Positions 43,179 to 52,838 are shown, counted from the first letter of the stretch. The stretch: 64,000 bases of DNA from Clostridiaceae bacterium (GCA_009911305.1 QXXC01000003.1:152786-216785); one strand, 5' to 3'. The notes: a model not told the origin generated them from the letters alone. Numbers and translations are program-made.

Positions 43179-45362
43179 ATGGGAAATGTGATTAAGCAGA
43201 CGAACCGGACCATGCTGATGGAGGTGATCAATCCGGAAAAGCTGGATTTCCTGACGCTGGTCGGGGACGTGCGCGGCATGGAAAGCCTGTCGGATGACAA
43301 GATAAAGGAGATCAATGACCATCTTCTCGTAAGGAGCTTTGACGAGTTCCTGGAGAAGTTCGCGCCGGCTGTCTACTGCTATTACAATGCCAACAGCCAG
43401 GAGGTGGTCTATCAGCTTAAAAAGCCGGAGCAGGTGCCGGAGGAGATGCTGACCGAGATCCCGCTGAACCGGCAGAATGAATTTATGGGGATGCTGATGT
43501 CCATGATCGAGACCAAGCGCTCGGAGGGGAGCACGAATGTGGACTTCAAATTCGATAAGCTGACGGAGATGATTTCCCCCAGGAAGGTCATGGACGCCAT
43601 CAAACAGGGCCGCAGGGAGCTGCAGTATACATATGGGATCTATGCGTCCCTGGACGACGGGGATCCGAAAAAAATGGATGTGGCTGACCGGCTGAACGTC
43701 ATGTTTGAGGAGGCCAGCGCGAATTACAACAATGTGCTGGCCATGCTGCCCCTGGCGATTGAGGATATCAAGACACGCCTGCTTCTGGGGGACGGCGGAG
43801 ACAAAAAGGACAACACGCCCCTGGCCCTCGGCGTGCTGAGCATGGGGGAGGACGGCGAGCTGCGGGTCTTAGAGGCCCCGAAGGTGGAGAGCACGGCCCT
43901 CATGGCTGTGGATGACCATGTGAATGCAGGGCTTATCGAGGCCTTAAAGGAAGACTATGAGGCCCTCAATGAGGAGGGAAACGACTATGTGGCGGCCCTC
44001 GTGGCCCGCACCTTCTGCCCGCTGACTTCCACCATGGAGAGCCGGGTGGACAAGGAACAGGAGGTCAGGAACTACAATTCCTACCTGGAGTTTTACCGCG
44101 AGTCAAAGGACGCGTTTATCAAAACCGTAAAGCCGCTGATAGAAAAGCTTCTGGGCGTCTGGTGCTTTTTTGAGCAGTACCCGTCTAAGGTAAAGGGCAT
44201 GAAGCCCTCCATGCTGATCACGAATGTTTCCAATGAAATGCTGGCCAAATCGGGAAACATTTCCCGTCTGATCACCTATTTCAACACGACGAACGCGAAG
44301 AATGATTTTTCAAATACCGTGTGGTATGCGGCCGTGCCGAATGTTTCTTTGGATCAGTACAGCAAAATGAAGCTGACGCGGGAGCGCTTTAAGGGCAACT
44401 CCAAGACCGAGAAGAGCGATGTAAACAGCGTGGAATCCCTGGCGCGCCTGCTGGACGTATTTAAGGACTATGGGGTTCAGTGCTTTTTCAGCTATGAGGC
44501 GGATGACAGCACGACCTTCAGCTCCCTGGCGACAGAGGGCATCGAGAAGTATGAGGAGCGCTGTATGCCGCTGATGGGCAGGCCGTTCAGCGAATACGCG
44601 ATCCCGTGTCTTCCGAACTTTACCATCATCCCCAAGGACAAGTCGGGCGTGGTGCTGGACAGCCGCATGGTGATGGGGGAGGACGGGGACACCGTGGAAC
44701 TCTCAAAGGAAAAGGAAGATGTTATGAAGCTGTGGATCGACGGCGTGTACGTGGGAGCTGCGTATGTGGCGGCCGGTATCGCGGCGGCGTACCAGTGCCC
44801 GGAGTATTTAAAGGATAAATTCGGCAAGAACGGCGTGGATCCGGAGCTTCCGGGCGTCCGCTTTGACATCGAGGCCGGGGATCACGCTTTGGTGGCCTAT
44901 ACGACCATGGCAAAGGAGATTACAGGCTTTACGAACTCGATTAAAAATGATATTAACCGGAAGAATTTCGGGTTTATCTTCAGCTCCGAGAATGCTTCCC
45001 ATAACGGCCATGACATTACCAACATCATGGTTTATAAGACAAGGAACCTGCTGTCAGACGGATATATGTTTGAGCCGATCTACAAAACCCAGGTCACGAA
45101 TTACATTGAGCGGGTGATGCGCCATGGGACAGGCGATTTCAAGGAAGATTCCATTGTGCGGTTTTTCTCAAATAACCCCAGCAGTCAGAAAAGCAAATGG
45201 CTGTCAAAGCGCGAGTACCTGAATGCCATCCTGGGAAAGGGAGATGATATTGAGTACATGATTGATGGGGAGAACGGGTACTGTACATTGAATATTACGT
45301 TTAACGGGAATGTGAAGAACCTGGAGGTGGAGATCAACCGGCTGTCTTCCAATAAGGCTTAA
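43179..45362 (+). CDS. Contractile sheath-like protein (TssC-like, possibly TssB-TssC fusion), 727 aa
   Basis: A large cytoplasmic protein. The N-terminal ~230 residues are helical (FDEFLEKFAPAVYCYY, SPRKVMDAIKQGRRELQYTYGIYASL). The C-terminal half has a sheath-like order: TFCPLTSTMESRVDKEQEV, ...NTVWYAAVPNVSL, YAIPCLPNFTIIPK, LWIDGVYVGAAYVAAGIAAAYQ and IMVYKTRNLLSDGYMFEP near the end. These segments and the position immediately before two Hcp-like tube genes suggest the contractile sheath. The size (727 aa) would fit a fused TssB plus TssC. The evidence is structural and contextual only. Start ATG 43179 follows GAGGAGGAAAAGA. Confidence 0.55.
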   Translation: MGNVIKQTNRTMLMEVINPEKLDFLTLVGDVRGMESLSDDKIKEINDHLLVRSFDEFLEKFAPAVYCYYNANSQEVVYQLKKPEQVPEEMLTEIPLNRQNEFMGMLMSMIETKRSEGSTNVDFKFDKLTEMISPRKVMDAIKQGRRELQYTYGIYASLDDGDPKKMDVADRLNVMFEEASANYNNVLAMLPLAIEDIKTRLLLGDGGDKKDNTPLALGVLSMGEDGELRVLEAPKVESTALMAVDDHVNAGLIEALKEDYEALNEEGNDYVAALVARTFCPLTSTMESRVDKEQEVRNYNSYLEFYRESKDAFIKTVKPLIEKLLGVWCFFEQYPSKVKGMKPSMLITNVSNEMLAKSGNISRLITYFNTTNAKNDFSNTVWYAAVPNVSLDQYSKMKLTRERFKGNSKTEKSDVNSVESLARLLDVFKDYGVQCFFSYEADDSTTFSSLATEGIEKYEERCMPLMGRPFSEYAIPCLPNFTIIPKDKSGVVLDSRMVMGEDGDTVELSKEKEDVMKLWIDGVYVGAAYVAAGIAAAYQCPEYLKDKFGKNGVDPELPGVRFDIEAGDHALVAYTTMAKEITGFTNSIKNDINRKNFGFIFSSENASHNGHDITNIMVYKTRNLLSDGYMFEPIYKTQVTNYIERVMRHGTGDFKEDSIVRFFSNNPSSQKSKWLSKREYLNAILGKGDDIEYMIDGENGYCTLNITFNGNVKNLEVEINRLSSNKA

Positions 45363-45452
45363 ATCTGGTTACTATCCGCCGGGCAGCCCCGCCCCGGGAC
45401 GTCCGGAGGGTATTAATAAATAAACTATTTCAAAAGAAAAGGAGGAATCATT

Positions 45453-45884
45453 ATGGGATTTCGCATGAAAATCACCGGGGGAGCCGAGGACATCGTTTTT
45501 GATGAGAGAAGCATCGTAAAGGTGGATTTTAATTCCGCTTCATCCGCGGATTCCAACGCACGGGCCACGGATTTCGGCCTGACCGTGAAGGTGTGGGGCA
45601 AGATGCTCTACAAGCTGGGCGGGGAGGGCAGCGATCCCACCCTGGGACTGGCGCAGTGGTCACAGGTTCCGTCTGAGCGGGCGGACTGCTACCGCAGCGC
45701 GGAGATCACGGTGGTGTCCGCCGGCCAGGTGGTGCGCCAGTTCACGCTTCCGGACGCATTCGTCATGGAATATTCGGAAGAGGTGGATGACGAGAGCGGC
45801 GTGGGAACCTTTTATATCCACATGAAGCAGAAAAAGGATGAGAATGCGGCGACCAAGATTGAAGGCGGCTTCGGCGGCGAGTAA
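45453..45884 (+). CDS. Hcp/TssD-like tube protein, copy 1
   Basis: A 143-aa beta-rich protein with the Hcp/gp19 layout: DERSIVKVDFNSASSADSNARATD, then TVKVWGKML, WSQVPSERADCYRSAEITVVSAGQ, and FTLPDAFVMEYSEEVDD...GTFYIHMKQKK. Hexameric rings of such proteins form the inner tube of contractile injection systems. Start follows AAAGGAGGAATCATT. It pairs with a second tube protein that shares the SNAR, WS.VP..RADCYR and DAF/NAF landmarks. It lies directly after the sheath-like gene. Confidence 0.65.
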   Translation: MGFRMKITGGAEDIVFDERSIVKVDFNSASSADSNARATDFGLTVKVWGKMLYKLGGEGSDPTLGLAQWSQVPSERADCYRSAEITVVSAGQVVRQFTLPDAFVMEYSEEVDDESGVGTFYIHMKQKKDENAATKIEGGFGGE

Positions 45885-45911
45885 AAACAGGCTGAAAGGA
45901 GGATATGAGAC

Positions 45912-46340
45912 ATGTCATATAAGGTAACGGTAGAGGGAACAGAGAGCTTTGAGATTGCGAAGGAATGTGTGCGCAGGGTGAAATTTACCACGGATATCCC
46001 GCTGGATTCCAATGCCAGGACAAAGGATGTGGGGAGCACCCTGACGATAACGGGCCGGATCCTGACAGCCGTTGACGGGGATCCCTTTGACAGCACCAGG
46101 AAGCTGGCCCTGTGGTCCGCTGTCCCGGCGGAGAAGGCGGACTGCTACCGTAAGGTGACGATCGAGCACGTGGCGGCCGGCGTGATGGAGCGGAAATACT
46201 ACTTCCCGAACGCGTTTGTCATTGATTACAAGGAGGATTTCGGGGATGTGGAAGGAACCGGAACCTTTACGCTGGTGGTAAAGCAGAAAAAAGATAAGCT
46301 GGACCGGATTACCGTGGAAGGCGGGTACGCGGCCGTATAA
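45912..46340 (+). CDS. Hcp/TssD-like tube protein, copy 2
   Basis: A 142-aa paralogue of copy 1. It has [55 protein letters not shown] and [34 protein letters not shown]. The tube of several extracellular or T6SS-like systems contains two or more Hcp-like variants, so the pair may form different tube segments or caps. The start follows AAAGGAGGATATGAGAC. A strong terminator (46408-46447) closes the sheath-tube unit. Confidence 0.65.
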   Translation: MSYKVTVEGTESFEIAKECVRRVKFTTDIPLDSNARTKDVGSTLTITGRILTAVDGDPFDSTRKLALWSAVPAEKADCYRKVTIEHVAAGVMERKYYFPNAFVIDYKEDFGDVEGTGTFTLVVKQKKDKLDRITVEGGYAAV

Positions 46341-46407
46341 CAGGGCCGGATACTGAAACGGGTTGCTGTGTATATTCCTGCCGGGCTGTAGACAGTAATG
46401 CTGTACC

Positions 46408-46447
46408 GGAGGGTGCATCCATAACCGGGCGCACCCTCCCTGTTTTA
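46408..46447 (+). terminator. Terminator after the tube genes
   Basis: GGAGGGTGC (46408-46416) pairs with GCACCCTCC (46431-46439); the tail is CTGTTTTA. It should make sheath and tube more abundant than the genes further on. Confidence 0.85.
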
Positions 46448-46531
46448 TACATGGGCCGCGCGGCGGACAGGAAAATGTCCCCCTGTCCGGTTCATGGGAC
46501 GATGGAAGAGGCCGGGAGCGGGGGAAATGGG

Positions 46532-47002
46532 ATGGAAAAGGATTATTACAGCATCCTTGGGGTGAAGGAGGATGCTTCGGATGAGGAGATTAAGAAGCAG
46601 TACCGGAGGCTGGCGAAACAATATCATCCGGACGCGAATCCCGGAAATGCGGAGGCAGAACGGAGATTCAGGGAGGCCGGTGAAGCCTGGGAGATACTGG
46701 GGAACAGGGAGAAGAGAAAGGCGTATGATCAGAAGCGGAAGGCTTTTGCGGGCGGAGCGGGGCGGGGATCGGACGGAGCCGGGGCCGGGAGCGGCGCGGG
46801 GAACGGGAATGGAAGAAATGGCGCAGGAGGGAGGCAGGGATTCGGTTTTTATAATGGTTTTGCTGCCTTTGAACAGTTTTTCGGGTTCCAGCCGGACGGG
46901 AGCCGGGTGGACAGGGAGAAGATGAATCTGAATCAGAAAACAAGGAAGAATCCGATCGATATGACGGATTTGTTTGAACAATATATGGGAATTAAAAAAT
47001 AG
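46532..47002 (+). CDS. J-domain (DnaJ-like) co-chaperone
   Basis: A 156-aa protein. The J-domain (residues 1-65) shows [35 protein letters not shown] with the HPD motif. A Gly/Ala/Asn-rich linker and a C-terminal helical tail follow. ATG 46532 is used, after GGGAGCGGGGG; an earlier in-frame ATG is weaker. It probably recruits DnaK to the assembly or disassembly of the apparatus, since no ClpV-type ATPase gene is present in the window. Confidence 0.8.
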   Translation: MEKDYYSILGVKEDASDEEIKKQYRRLAKQYHPDANPGNAEAERRFREAGEAWEILGNREKRKAYDQKRKAFAGGAGRGSDGAGAGSGAGNGNGRNGAGGRQGFGFYNGFAAFEQFFGFQPDGSRVDREKMNLNQKTRKNPIDMTDLFEQYMGIKK

Positions 47003-47016
47003 GTGGGGAGCAGAAC

Positions 47017-47574
47017 ATGAAAAAGAGAATCAAAGTCCCTGATCTGGCGGCCGCGCTTGTCTGCATAACGGCCTTCGGCATTGCCTGTGCCTATCCGGAC
47101 ATGGTGCGGTACAGAACCCCTGTCCTGTGGGCAGCGGGCCTTATGGCAGCAGCTCTGGCTGCCCTGTCATTGACTGCCCCGCAGAAAAAGGGAAAAAAGC
47201 TTTCCCGCCAGGAAGAACCTTCTCCTGAAACGGCTCTGATCACGGAGCTCGTCCTTTTAAATGAGGAGGACGGGGAGCTGGCGGTATGGGACATGTACGG
47301 CAGGACGTCAGCGCTGATTGGCCGGGATGTGAAGGAAAATGAGGTGGATATTGACCTGGGCCAGGGGCCTTATGCAGGTATGGCGGATATCGAACATGCG
47401 GTGCTGAATTTTTCGGCCGGGAGCTGGTATGTGGAGGATCTGGGGAGCAAGAACGGCCTGCGCCTTAAGAAGGCGGCGGACGGGAGGATGTACCGTCTGT
47501 CGCCGGACCTGTCGTGTAAGCTGGAAAAGGGGGACTGCCTGTATGTGGGGATGAACCGGCTTCTGCTGAGGTAG
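47017..47574 (+). CDS. Membrane-anchored FHA-domain protein
   Basis: A 185-aa protein. It has two N-terminal hydrophobic helices (LAAALVCITAFGIAC, PVLWAAGLMAAALAALSL), then an FHA-like domain: LIGRDVKENEVDID, GMADIEHAVLNFSAGSWYVEDLGSKNGLRL. The phospho-Thr binding Ser/Arg of canonical FHA (SRxH) is replaced by DIEH, so binding may be weak. It likely scaffolds the phosphatase or sheath. The start has GTGGGGAGCAGAAC upstream. Confidence 0.75.
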   Translation: MKKRIKVPDLAAALVCITAFGIACAYPDMVRYRTPVLWAAGLMAAALAALSLTAPQKKGKKLSRQEEPSPETALITELVLLNEEDGELAVWDMYGRTSALIGRDVKENEVDIDLGQGPYAGMADIEHAVLNFSAGSWYVEDLGSKNGLRLKKAADGRMYRLSPDLSCKLEKGDCLYVGMNRLLLR

Positions 47575-47674
47575 CGCAGGCGCTCCTTCAGGATGTACGG
47601 GCGGTTATGGGAATGCGGCAGATGGGTATGGAAAAGATTCGGAATATAGAAAAAGTTCGGAGGATAAAAAGGAT

Positions 47675-48199
47675 ATGAGCAGTAATCTGATCCGGTGCCA
47701 GAACGGGCATCTGTTTTCAGCCAGACGGTATGGTACGGTGTGCCCGTTCTGCAATATCGAGACGGCGACAAAGGAGAAGAAGGAGCTGGGGGCGGCGGGA
47801 GCGGACAGTGAGGCCCTGGAGGAGCTTTTGCTGGCGCAGGAGGAGATACCGGTGTGCGGCTGGCTTGTGTGTATTTCCGGGCCCCGCCAGGGAAAGGATT
47901 ATAAGATCCGTTCCGGTAAAAATTTTATCGGCCGCGCGGACGACATGGATATCCAGATACTGGGGGATAACAAGATTTCCAGGAGGAACCACGGCGTGGT
48001 GGTGTTTGACCCGAAGAAGCGGCAGACCGTGCTCCTGCCCGGGGACAGCAACGGCCTTGTGTACCACAATGAGGCGGCTGTCTATACGCCGACGGTGCTG
48101 GATTCCTATGATGTGATCGAGATGGGGGACAGCCGGTTTGTGTTTGTGCCGTTCTGCGGGGACAATTTTATGTGGGAAGAGAGAGGGCAGGGCGTATGA
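47675..48199 (+). CDS. FHA-domain protein with N-terminal zinc-ribbon-like motif
   Basis: A 174-aa cytoplasmic protein. It starts with a zinc-ribbon-like CQNGHLFSARRYGTVCPFC (four potential ligands), then an FHA domain with canonical features: NFIGRADDMDIQILGDNKISRRNHGVVVFD and DSNGLVYHN. Its stop overlaps the PP2C gene (ATGA). FHA proteins read phospho-Thr marks; with the adjacent phosphatases this suggests phosphorylation control of the injection system, as known for T6SS Fha/PpkA/PppA. No Ser/Thr kinase gene is in the window. Confidence 0.8.
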   Translation: MSSNLIRCQNGHLFSARRYGTVCPFCNIETATKEKKELGAAGADSEALEELLLAQEEIPVCGWLVCISGPRQGKDYKIRSGKNFIGRADDMDIQILGDNKISRRNHGVVVFDPKKRQTVLLPGDSNGLVYHNEAAVYTPTVLDSYDVIEMGDSRFVFVPFCGDNFMWEERGQGV

Positions 48200-49032
48200 C
48201 CGTTCCGGAAATGGCGATTGCGGTTTTGCTTGCGCCTGCCTTTTTGTATCTTGTGCTGCGCACATGCCAGGTGTTTTTGGGGAACGGGCAGGGGATGCGC
48301 GCGGGTTTTGAGACCGGGGCCTCAAAGACGATCGGGGACCGGGAGACACAGGAGGACGCATTCGGCATCCGGGAGACAGAGGACGGCGTGATGGCGGTCC
48401 TGGCGGACGGGATGGGAAAGAGCTTTGGCGGGAAGCTGGCCGCGGAGACGGCAGTGGAGGCGTTTTTGCAGGTGTTTGAGGATGAGACAGCCTTTTATAA
48501 TCCCCAATACTCGTTCCGAAAGGCGTTTAACGGCGCGAACCGCGGGATCTTAAAGCGGCTTAACGGGGTGCAGGGCTGCGCTTCGGTCACGGCTGTGATG
48601 ATCAAGGGAAGAAAGCTTTATTACGCGGCGGCGGGAAATGTGAAGGCAGCGGTGTACCGAAACCGGGAGCTGGTGCCTGTCTCGTCCGGGCATACCATCA
48701 GCGCCCTGGCGCAGAAGAAGTATGAGGAGGGCAGGCTGACGCGCGAGGAGGCATTATCCCTCCTGGGCCGCCACCGCCTCTATAATTTCGTCGGACGGGA
48801 CGGCTTTAAGGATATTGAGTTTTTTGACGCGCCCATCAGCCTGTACGGGGGCGAATATGTGGTCCTGATGAGCGACGGGCTGTATGAGACGGCCAGGTGG
48901 AAGGATATGGAGGACTGCCTGGAGGACGCGGGGGACTGTCAGAAAAAGGCGTATGCATTGATTGAGCTGGTGAACCGGAGCCAGGCCGCGGACAGGGACA
49001 ACGCCTCGGCGGTGCTGGTGAAATGCCGGTGA
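48196..49032 (+). CDS. PP2C-family Ser/Thr protein phosphatase, membrane-anchored
   Basis: A 278-aa phosphatase. An N-terminal helix (MAIAVLLAPAFLYLVLRT) anchors it. The PP2C motifs are intact: TQEDAFG, VLADGMGKSFGG, YYAAAGN, VLMSDGLYE and RDNASAVLV (two-metal aspartates present; the usual GD is GN in one place). It should dephosphorylate proteins read by the neighbouring FHA proteins. It overlaps the upstream FHA gene by 4 bases. Confidence 0.87.
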   Translation: MTVPEMAIAVLLAPAFLYLVLRTCQVFLGNGQGMRAGFETGASKTIGDRETQEDAFGIRETEDGVMAVLADGMGKSFGGKLAAETAVEAFLQVFEDETAFYNPQYSFRKAFNGANRGILKRLNGVQGCASVTAVMIKGRKLYYAAAGNVKAAVYRNRELVPVSSGHTISALAQKKYEEGRLTREEALSLLGRHRLYNFVGRDGFKDIEFFDAPISLYGGEYVVLMSDGLYETARWKDMEDCLEDAGDCQKKAYALIELVNRSQAADRDNASAVLVKCR

Positions 49033-49121
49033 GAGAAATGGAAGCGGTTCAGAGAAACTGGACGGTTACAGGAAATGACGTATGACACAATCCATCATGA
49101 AGATTTGGAGGAAACGGGCCG

Positions 49122-51029
49122 ATGCGCAGGCAGAACAGTACATTTAAAACAGGATTTATTTCCGAGGCCGGCTCGGAACTTAAGAATCATGATTATTTTG
49201 CTTTTGTGGAGCTGGAGGACTACGCGTGCTATGTCATCGCGGATGGGCTGAATGACATGCCGGACGCGGACAGCGCCAGGCTGGCGACGCAGACGATTAT
49301 TCTGGCCTTCCAGGCCCGCCCTTCGATGAAGAAGCGGGCCATCCGCTCGTATCTGGAGGCGGCGGACCGGGCTCTCGCGAAGGCGGACGGCCGGGAGCGG
49401 CTGAAGGCGTCGGCGACAGTAGTGGTGACGGACTATGCACGGCTGCGCTATGGCTATGCCGGAAATACGCGGCTGCGGCTGTACCGGGACGGGCATGTGG
49501 CAGAGGAGACAAGGGATATGTCCCTTGGGAGCGATCTGGCGAGGGAGAGGGAGCTGCCCGGGGACACGCTTTCCAGGCATGAGGAGAGGAATAACCTGTT
49601 TTCCTATTTAGGGCAGGGGGCAGGCTTTGCGCCCGCTGTGTCAAAGCGGATCCGCCTAAATAACGGGGATATCGCGGCCTTGTATACACGCGGGATCTGG
49701 GAAAACTTAGACAGCGGGGAGCTGGACGATGTATTCTCAGAGGCAAAGGATGACCCCAAGGAATGCCTTGACCTGGCGGAGGATCTGCTGTTGTCCAAGC
49801 AGCCGTCCCGGCTGGAAAACTATACGCTGGCGGCGGTATTTGCGGATAAGGTGTTCCAGGATCCGAACCGGAAGCGGCGGATCCGGAAGGCGATCGCTGT
49901 CAGTGTGACGGTTTTAAGCGTAACCTTAACAGTGGGCCTTGTGGCATGGATGTTTATGCGGCAGCGAAGGAAGCAGACCGAGGAGATGCAGCGGCGCTAT
50001 GCGAATACGATTGAGTATATCCAGGACGCGAATTTCATCCGTGCCGGCGAGGAGTGCGAAAAGGCGCTGGGGCTGGCGGAGAAGCTGAAGCTTAAGAAGC
50101 CGCTTAAGGAGCTGTCGGATTACCAGAAGCTTATTGAGGCGGTGAATACGGCGGAGGACAGCTTCGGGGGCGGAAGGTATGAGGAGGCGCAGGCGGCGTA
50201 TGTGACGGCGAAGGAGCGTTCCCGCTATGCGGACCGGCTGGCGGACGCCTATATTGACAAACGGCTGGAGGCGATCACGGATTACCTGTCGGTCTTTGAC
50301 TATATCCAGTTGGGGGATACGCTGGCGGCGCAGGGCGACTTTGCGCGCGCGGAGGAAAAGTACCTGCAGGCAAAGAGCCTGGCCACCAGGACGTATTTTG
50401 AGGAGGGAAGGAAGGATGCGCTCGACTGCCTGGACGCATTGTATGAGAGCCGGCAGAAGGCTGAGGAGGCGGACACAAAACAGGCAAAGGAGAAGGCGGT
50501 GAATGAGACAGGAGCCGCGCAGCTCGCCGCCGAGGGGGATAAGGCATTTGCGGAAGGGGATTATGAGAGCGCCGGGGCGTACTATGCCATGGCGCTTGAA
50601 AAGTATCTGGATATGGGGGATGAAGCGCATGCGGACCTGATCCGCACGAAGATCGGCTCGAGCGGCCAGAAGTCGGAGGAGAATCAGGAGAAGGAGCGCC
50701 AGGCCGCGGAGTATGAGCAGGCCGCAAAGACACAGGAGGCTCTTGGGAATGAGATGGAGGCAAAGAAGCAGTATCTGTTTGCGAAGAATGCATACCGGGA
50801 ACTGAAAATGGATGATAAGGCGGCGGAGATCGACGGGCGGCTGGCCGTGCTGGAGCTGGAGATAGAGAGGAAGAAGGAGGATGAGGAGAAGAATGAGACG
50901 GGAGACGGGGGAGAGACGGAGGAGGACGGGATGAATGGGCCGGGGGGAGACGGCGGCAGAGGGGTTGCAGGGGATACGGGCGGTTCTGAGGGGCCGGCGG
51001 CGGAGACAGGAGGCAGTCATGAGGTTTGA
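49122..51029 (+). CDS. Degenerate PP2C domain - TM - TPR protein, 635 aa
   Basis: Residues 1-245 form a PP2C-like domain that keeps VIADGLNDMP and YGYAGNTRLRLYRDG, but the second metal motif SDG reads YTRGIWENL and the final DN reads ENYTLAAVF, so it is probably catalytically dead or altered. A helix at about 258-280 (AIAVSVTVLSVTLTVGLVAWMFM) follows, then TPR-like helical repeats (YIQDANFIRAGEECEKAL, FGGGRYEEAQAAYVTAK, LGDTLAAQGDFARAEEKYLQAK, EGDKAFAEGDYESAGAYYAMALEKYL) and a charged tail rich in E, K, G. It may sense phospho-state and tether the apparatus. Confidence 0.75.
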   Translation: MRRQNSTFKTGFISEAGSELKNHDYFAFVELEDYACYVIADGLNDMPDADSARLATQTIILAFQARPSMKKRAIRSYLEAADRALAKADGRERLKASATVVVTDYARLRYGYAGNTRLRLYRDGHVAEETRDMSLGSDLARERELPGDTLSRHEERNNLFSYLGQGAGFAPAVSKRIRLNNGDIAALYTRGIWENLDSGELDDVFSEAKDDPKECLDLAEDLLLSKQPSRLENYTLAAVFADKVFQDPNRKRRIRKAIAVSVTVLSVTLTVGLVAWMFMRQRRKQTEEMQRRYANTIEYIQDANFIRAGEECEKALGLAEKLKLKKPLKELSDYQKLIEAVNTAEDSFGGGRYEEAQAAYVTAKERSRYADRLADAYIDKRLEAITDYLSVFDYIQLGDTLAAQGDFARAEEKYLQAKSLATRTYFEEGRKDALDCLDALYESRQKAEEADTKQAKEKAVNETGAAQLAAEGDKAFAEGDYESAGAYYAMALEKYLDMGDEAHADLIRTKIGSSGQKSEENQEKERQAAEYEQAAKTQEALGNEMEAKKQYLFAKNAYRELKMDDKAAEIDGRLAVLELEIERKKEDEEKNETGDGGETEEDGMNGPGGDGGRGVAGDTGGSEGPAAETGGSHEV

Positions 51030-51447
51030 TACAGCGATATTATTATTAATACAAATTCATTTTATAACAACAAACGGTTATAAATGGTATTTATGTAAGA
51101 AGCAATTAAATGGGTTATCCAGTTATAAGGGCCGGGTTACGGCTAAGATAACTGCTCTCAGAGAAGGCCTGGTTCTTATGCACTGGAAAGAAGAAAGCAA
51201 ATGCTATCCGACTTTTGAATATATGATAGGAGATACTCCCTTTAAACAAGAATCATCCTGGGGATATACAAGCTCATCCTGCATGTTCATTGATAAAAAA
51301 GTATTATTACACTATGATGAGGAAAAACCGGACAGATTTGTACCGGCGCAGGATGAGAGAATGTTAAAAAAGGATGCCTCAGTAAGTGAGATTTGGACGA
51401 TCGTTTTTATTATATTGTTTGTTGGCACTTGGATAATATGTGTTTAG
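51019..51447 (+). CDS. Two-helix membrane protein, DUF3592-like
   Basis: A 142-aa protein with an N-terminal helix (TAILLLIQIHFITTNGY), a beta-rich middle (YKGRVTAKITALREGLVLMHW, YPTFEYMIGDTPFKQ, VLLHYDEEKPDRFVP) and a C-terminal helix (WTIVFIILFVGTWII). This resembles DUF3592 membrane proteins. A similar layout recurs at 61609 and in a decayed copy at 62041. It overlaps the previous gene by 11 bases, and composition switches to AT-rich here. Confidence 0.6.
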   Translation: MRFDTAILLLIQIHFITTNGYKWYLCKKQLNGLSSYKGRVTAKITALREGLVLMHWKEESKCYPTFEYMIGDTPFKQESSWGYTSSSCMFIDKKVLLHYDEEKPDRFVPAQDERMLKKDASVSEIWTIVFIILFVGTWIICV

Positions 51448-51518
51448 GAAATGGGGAACCGTTCAATTTGGATGAAGGATTATATTATAAAACACTCCAA
51501 AAGGGGAGATGATTGAAT

Positions 51519-52829
51519 ATGGAAAACAGAATTCCTATTTTAGAATATCCATTTGATTTTAAAAGATATATTAAAAGCTCACTGAGGGAAATAGAAGACA
51601 ATGAAGAAAGAAAGTTTGCAGCAAAGCTTTTGGAAGATGGATTGAATGAAGCAATTAAATCATATGAGAACAAATACAGGAGATTACAACAGATTGTTTA
51701 TAGTGATATAGACTATGGCAAAAACAAATACGAAACGGCAATAACAATAATTGAACGGGATTATTATGATTCATCAAACGAAACACTTTTTCCATTAGAT
51801 GATGCGGATTTAGAACAGAGGAACGGATATACGGATCAGAATGGAATGTTTAGCATAGGTACAATTTTTCTGGAATCTGATTATAAAAGGATGAAGGAAT
51901 TTGAAAGCTGTGCACCATTTTATGGAACGATTCGCTGCCAGAAAGGTGAAACAATCGTATCATTTTATGTAAAACATTCTGACAGATATTGTAGCATAAT
52001 AGAATCCATTTACAGTATATTTAAAGACAATGGTATTAGATGGAATACCATCAACACAGGTTATCTGGAACGTTTTTTTGATGTTTTTATAGTCCCTTTA
52101 AACAGAAATGGAGTTGCTGGAATAGACATACAGGATAATAGAATAGATAATGTAAGTATCTGGTTTGGAGAATTTTCCAGCCAGGTCAAGTATAATATGA
52201 TTCCTTTATGGAATATACAATGGATTACATTTGACGCTGAATCCTTTTTAGATGTTGAAGGAAATGATGGGCATTATGTACATGAATTTTTATTACATAA
52301 TAAAAGGGGTGAATACCTGATACAAAAAAATGAGGATATCGATAAGATACAGCACGAAGATGATAAAATTATCATAGTCTCAAAAAAAGAAGTATTTGAA
52401 GGGTGGAAAGCATTACAGATGAATCAGGATATTTGTGTAAATTACGCAGGATATGAAGCCCCACTGTTATCGAATCACAGGAAAAACTCTTTTTTCAGTC
52501 AGTGTTTAAGGAAGACAAATGCAAAGATAATGACAAAATTGGATTTGTACCGCAGGATTATGGAATTAGATGTCCATCATTATATCGAAGCGATAGATTG
52601 TGAGATACGTGACAATATAGATAATATCAAGCAATGGGAAGATATGAATTGGTTTATAAAGGATGAATATCTGTTTCCTGAAAAAAGCAGAAAAATACTT
52701 CTTTTTAAATTTAAAGAACGGGTTCCAGGATATTATTTAAATGACAGCTTTATAAAATTTGCAGTATCTCAGATTCAGCTTGAAATTGCCGAATATAAGT
52801 GTATAGGGATAAGTATAAAAGCGTGTTAG
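51519..52829 (+). CDS. Unknown CIS-cluster protein (paralogue of the gene at 59979), 436 aa
   Basis: I recognise no named family. The N-terminus (PILEYPFDFKRYIKSSLREIEDNEERKFAAKLLEDGL) and the segments YYDSSNETL, YNMIPLWNIQW, KKEVFEGWKALQMNQD and MTKLDLYRRIMELD match the split gene at 59979-61383. The C-terminus diverges after EDMNWF and ends about 200 residues earlier than the related copy, so this copy may be truncated. ATG 51519 lies 10 bases after AGGGGAG. AT-rich codons. A baseplate or cargo-adaptor role is a guess. Confidence 0.55.
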   Translation: MENRIPILEYPFDFKRYIKSSLREIEDNEERKFAAKLLEDGLNEAIKSYENKYRRLQQIVYSDIDYGKNKYETAITIIERDYYDSSNETLFPLDDADLEQRNGYTDQNGMFSIGTIFLESDYKRMKEFESCAPFYGTIRCQKGETIVSFYVKHSDRYCSIIESIYSIFKDNGIRWNTINTGYLERFFDVFIVPLNRNGVAGIDIQDNRIDNVSIWFGEFSSQVKYNMIPLWNIQWITFDAESFLDVEGNDGHYVHEFLLHNKRGEYLIQKNEDIDKIQHEDDKIIIVSKKEVFEGWKALQMNQDICVNYAGYEAPLLSNHRKNSFFSQCLRKTNAKIMTKLDLYRRIMELDVHHYIEAIDCEIRDNIDNIKQWEDMNWFIKDEYLFPEKSRKILLFKFKERVPGYYLNDSFIKFAVSQIQLEIAEYKCIGISIKAC

Positions 52830-52838
52830 GAGAATAGT

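Noticed and set aside
49926..51020. 364-codon minus-strand open frame opposite the PP2C-TPR gene
   Set aside because: It is Leu/Arg-rich with no motif and mirrors the Glu/Lys-rich repeats of the real gene.
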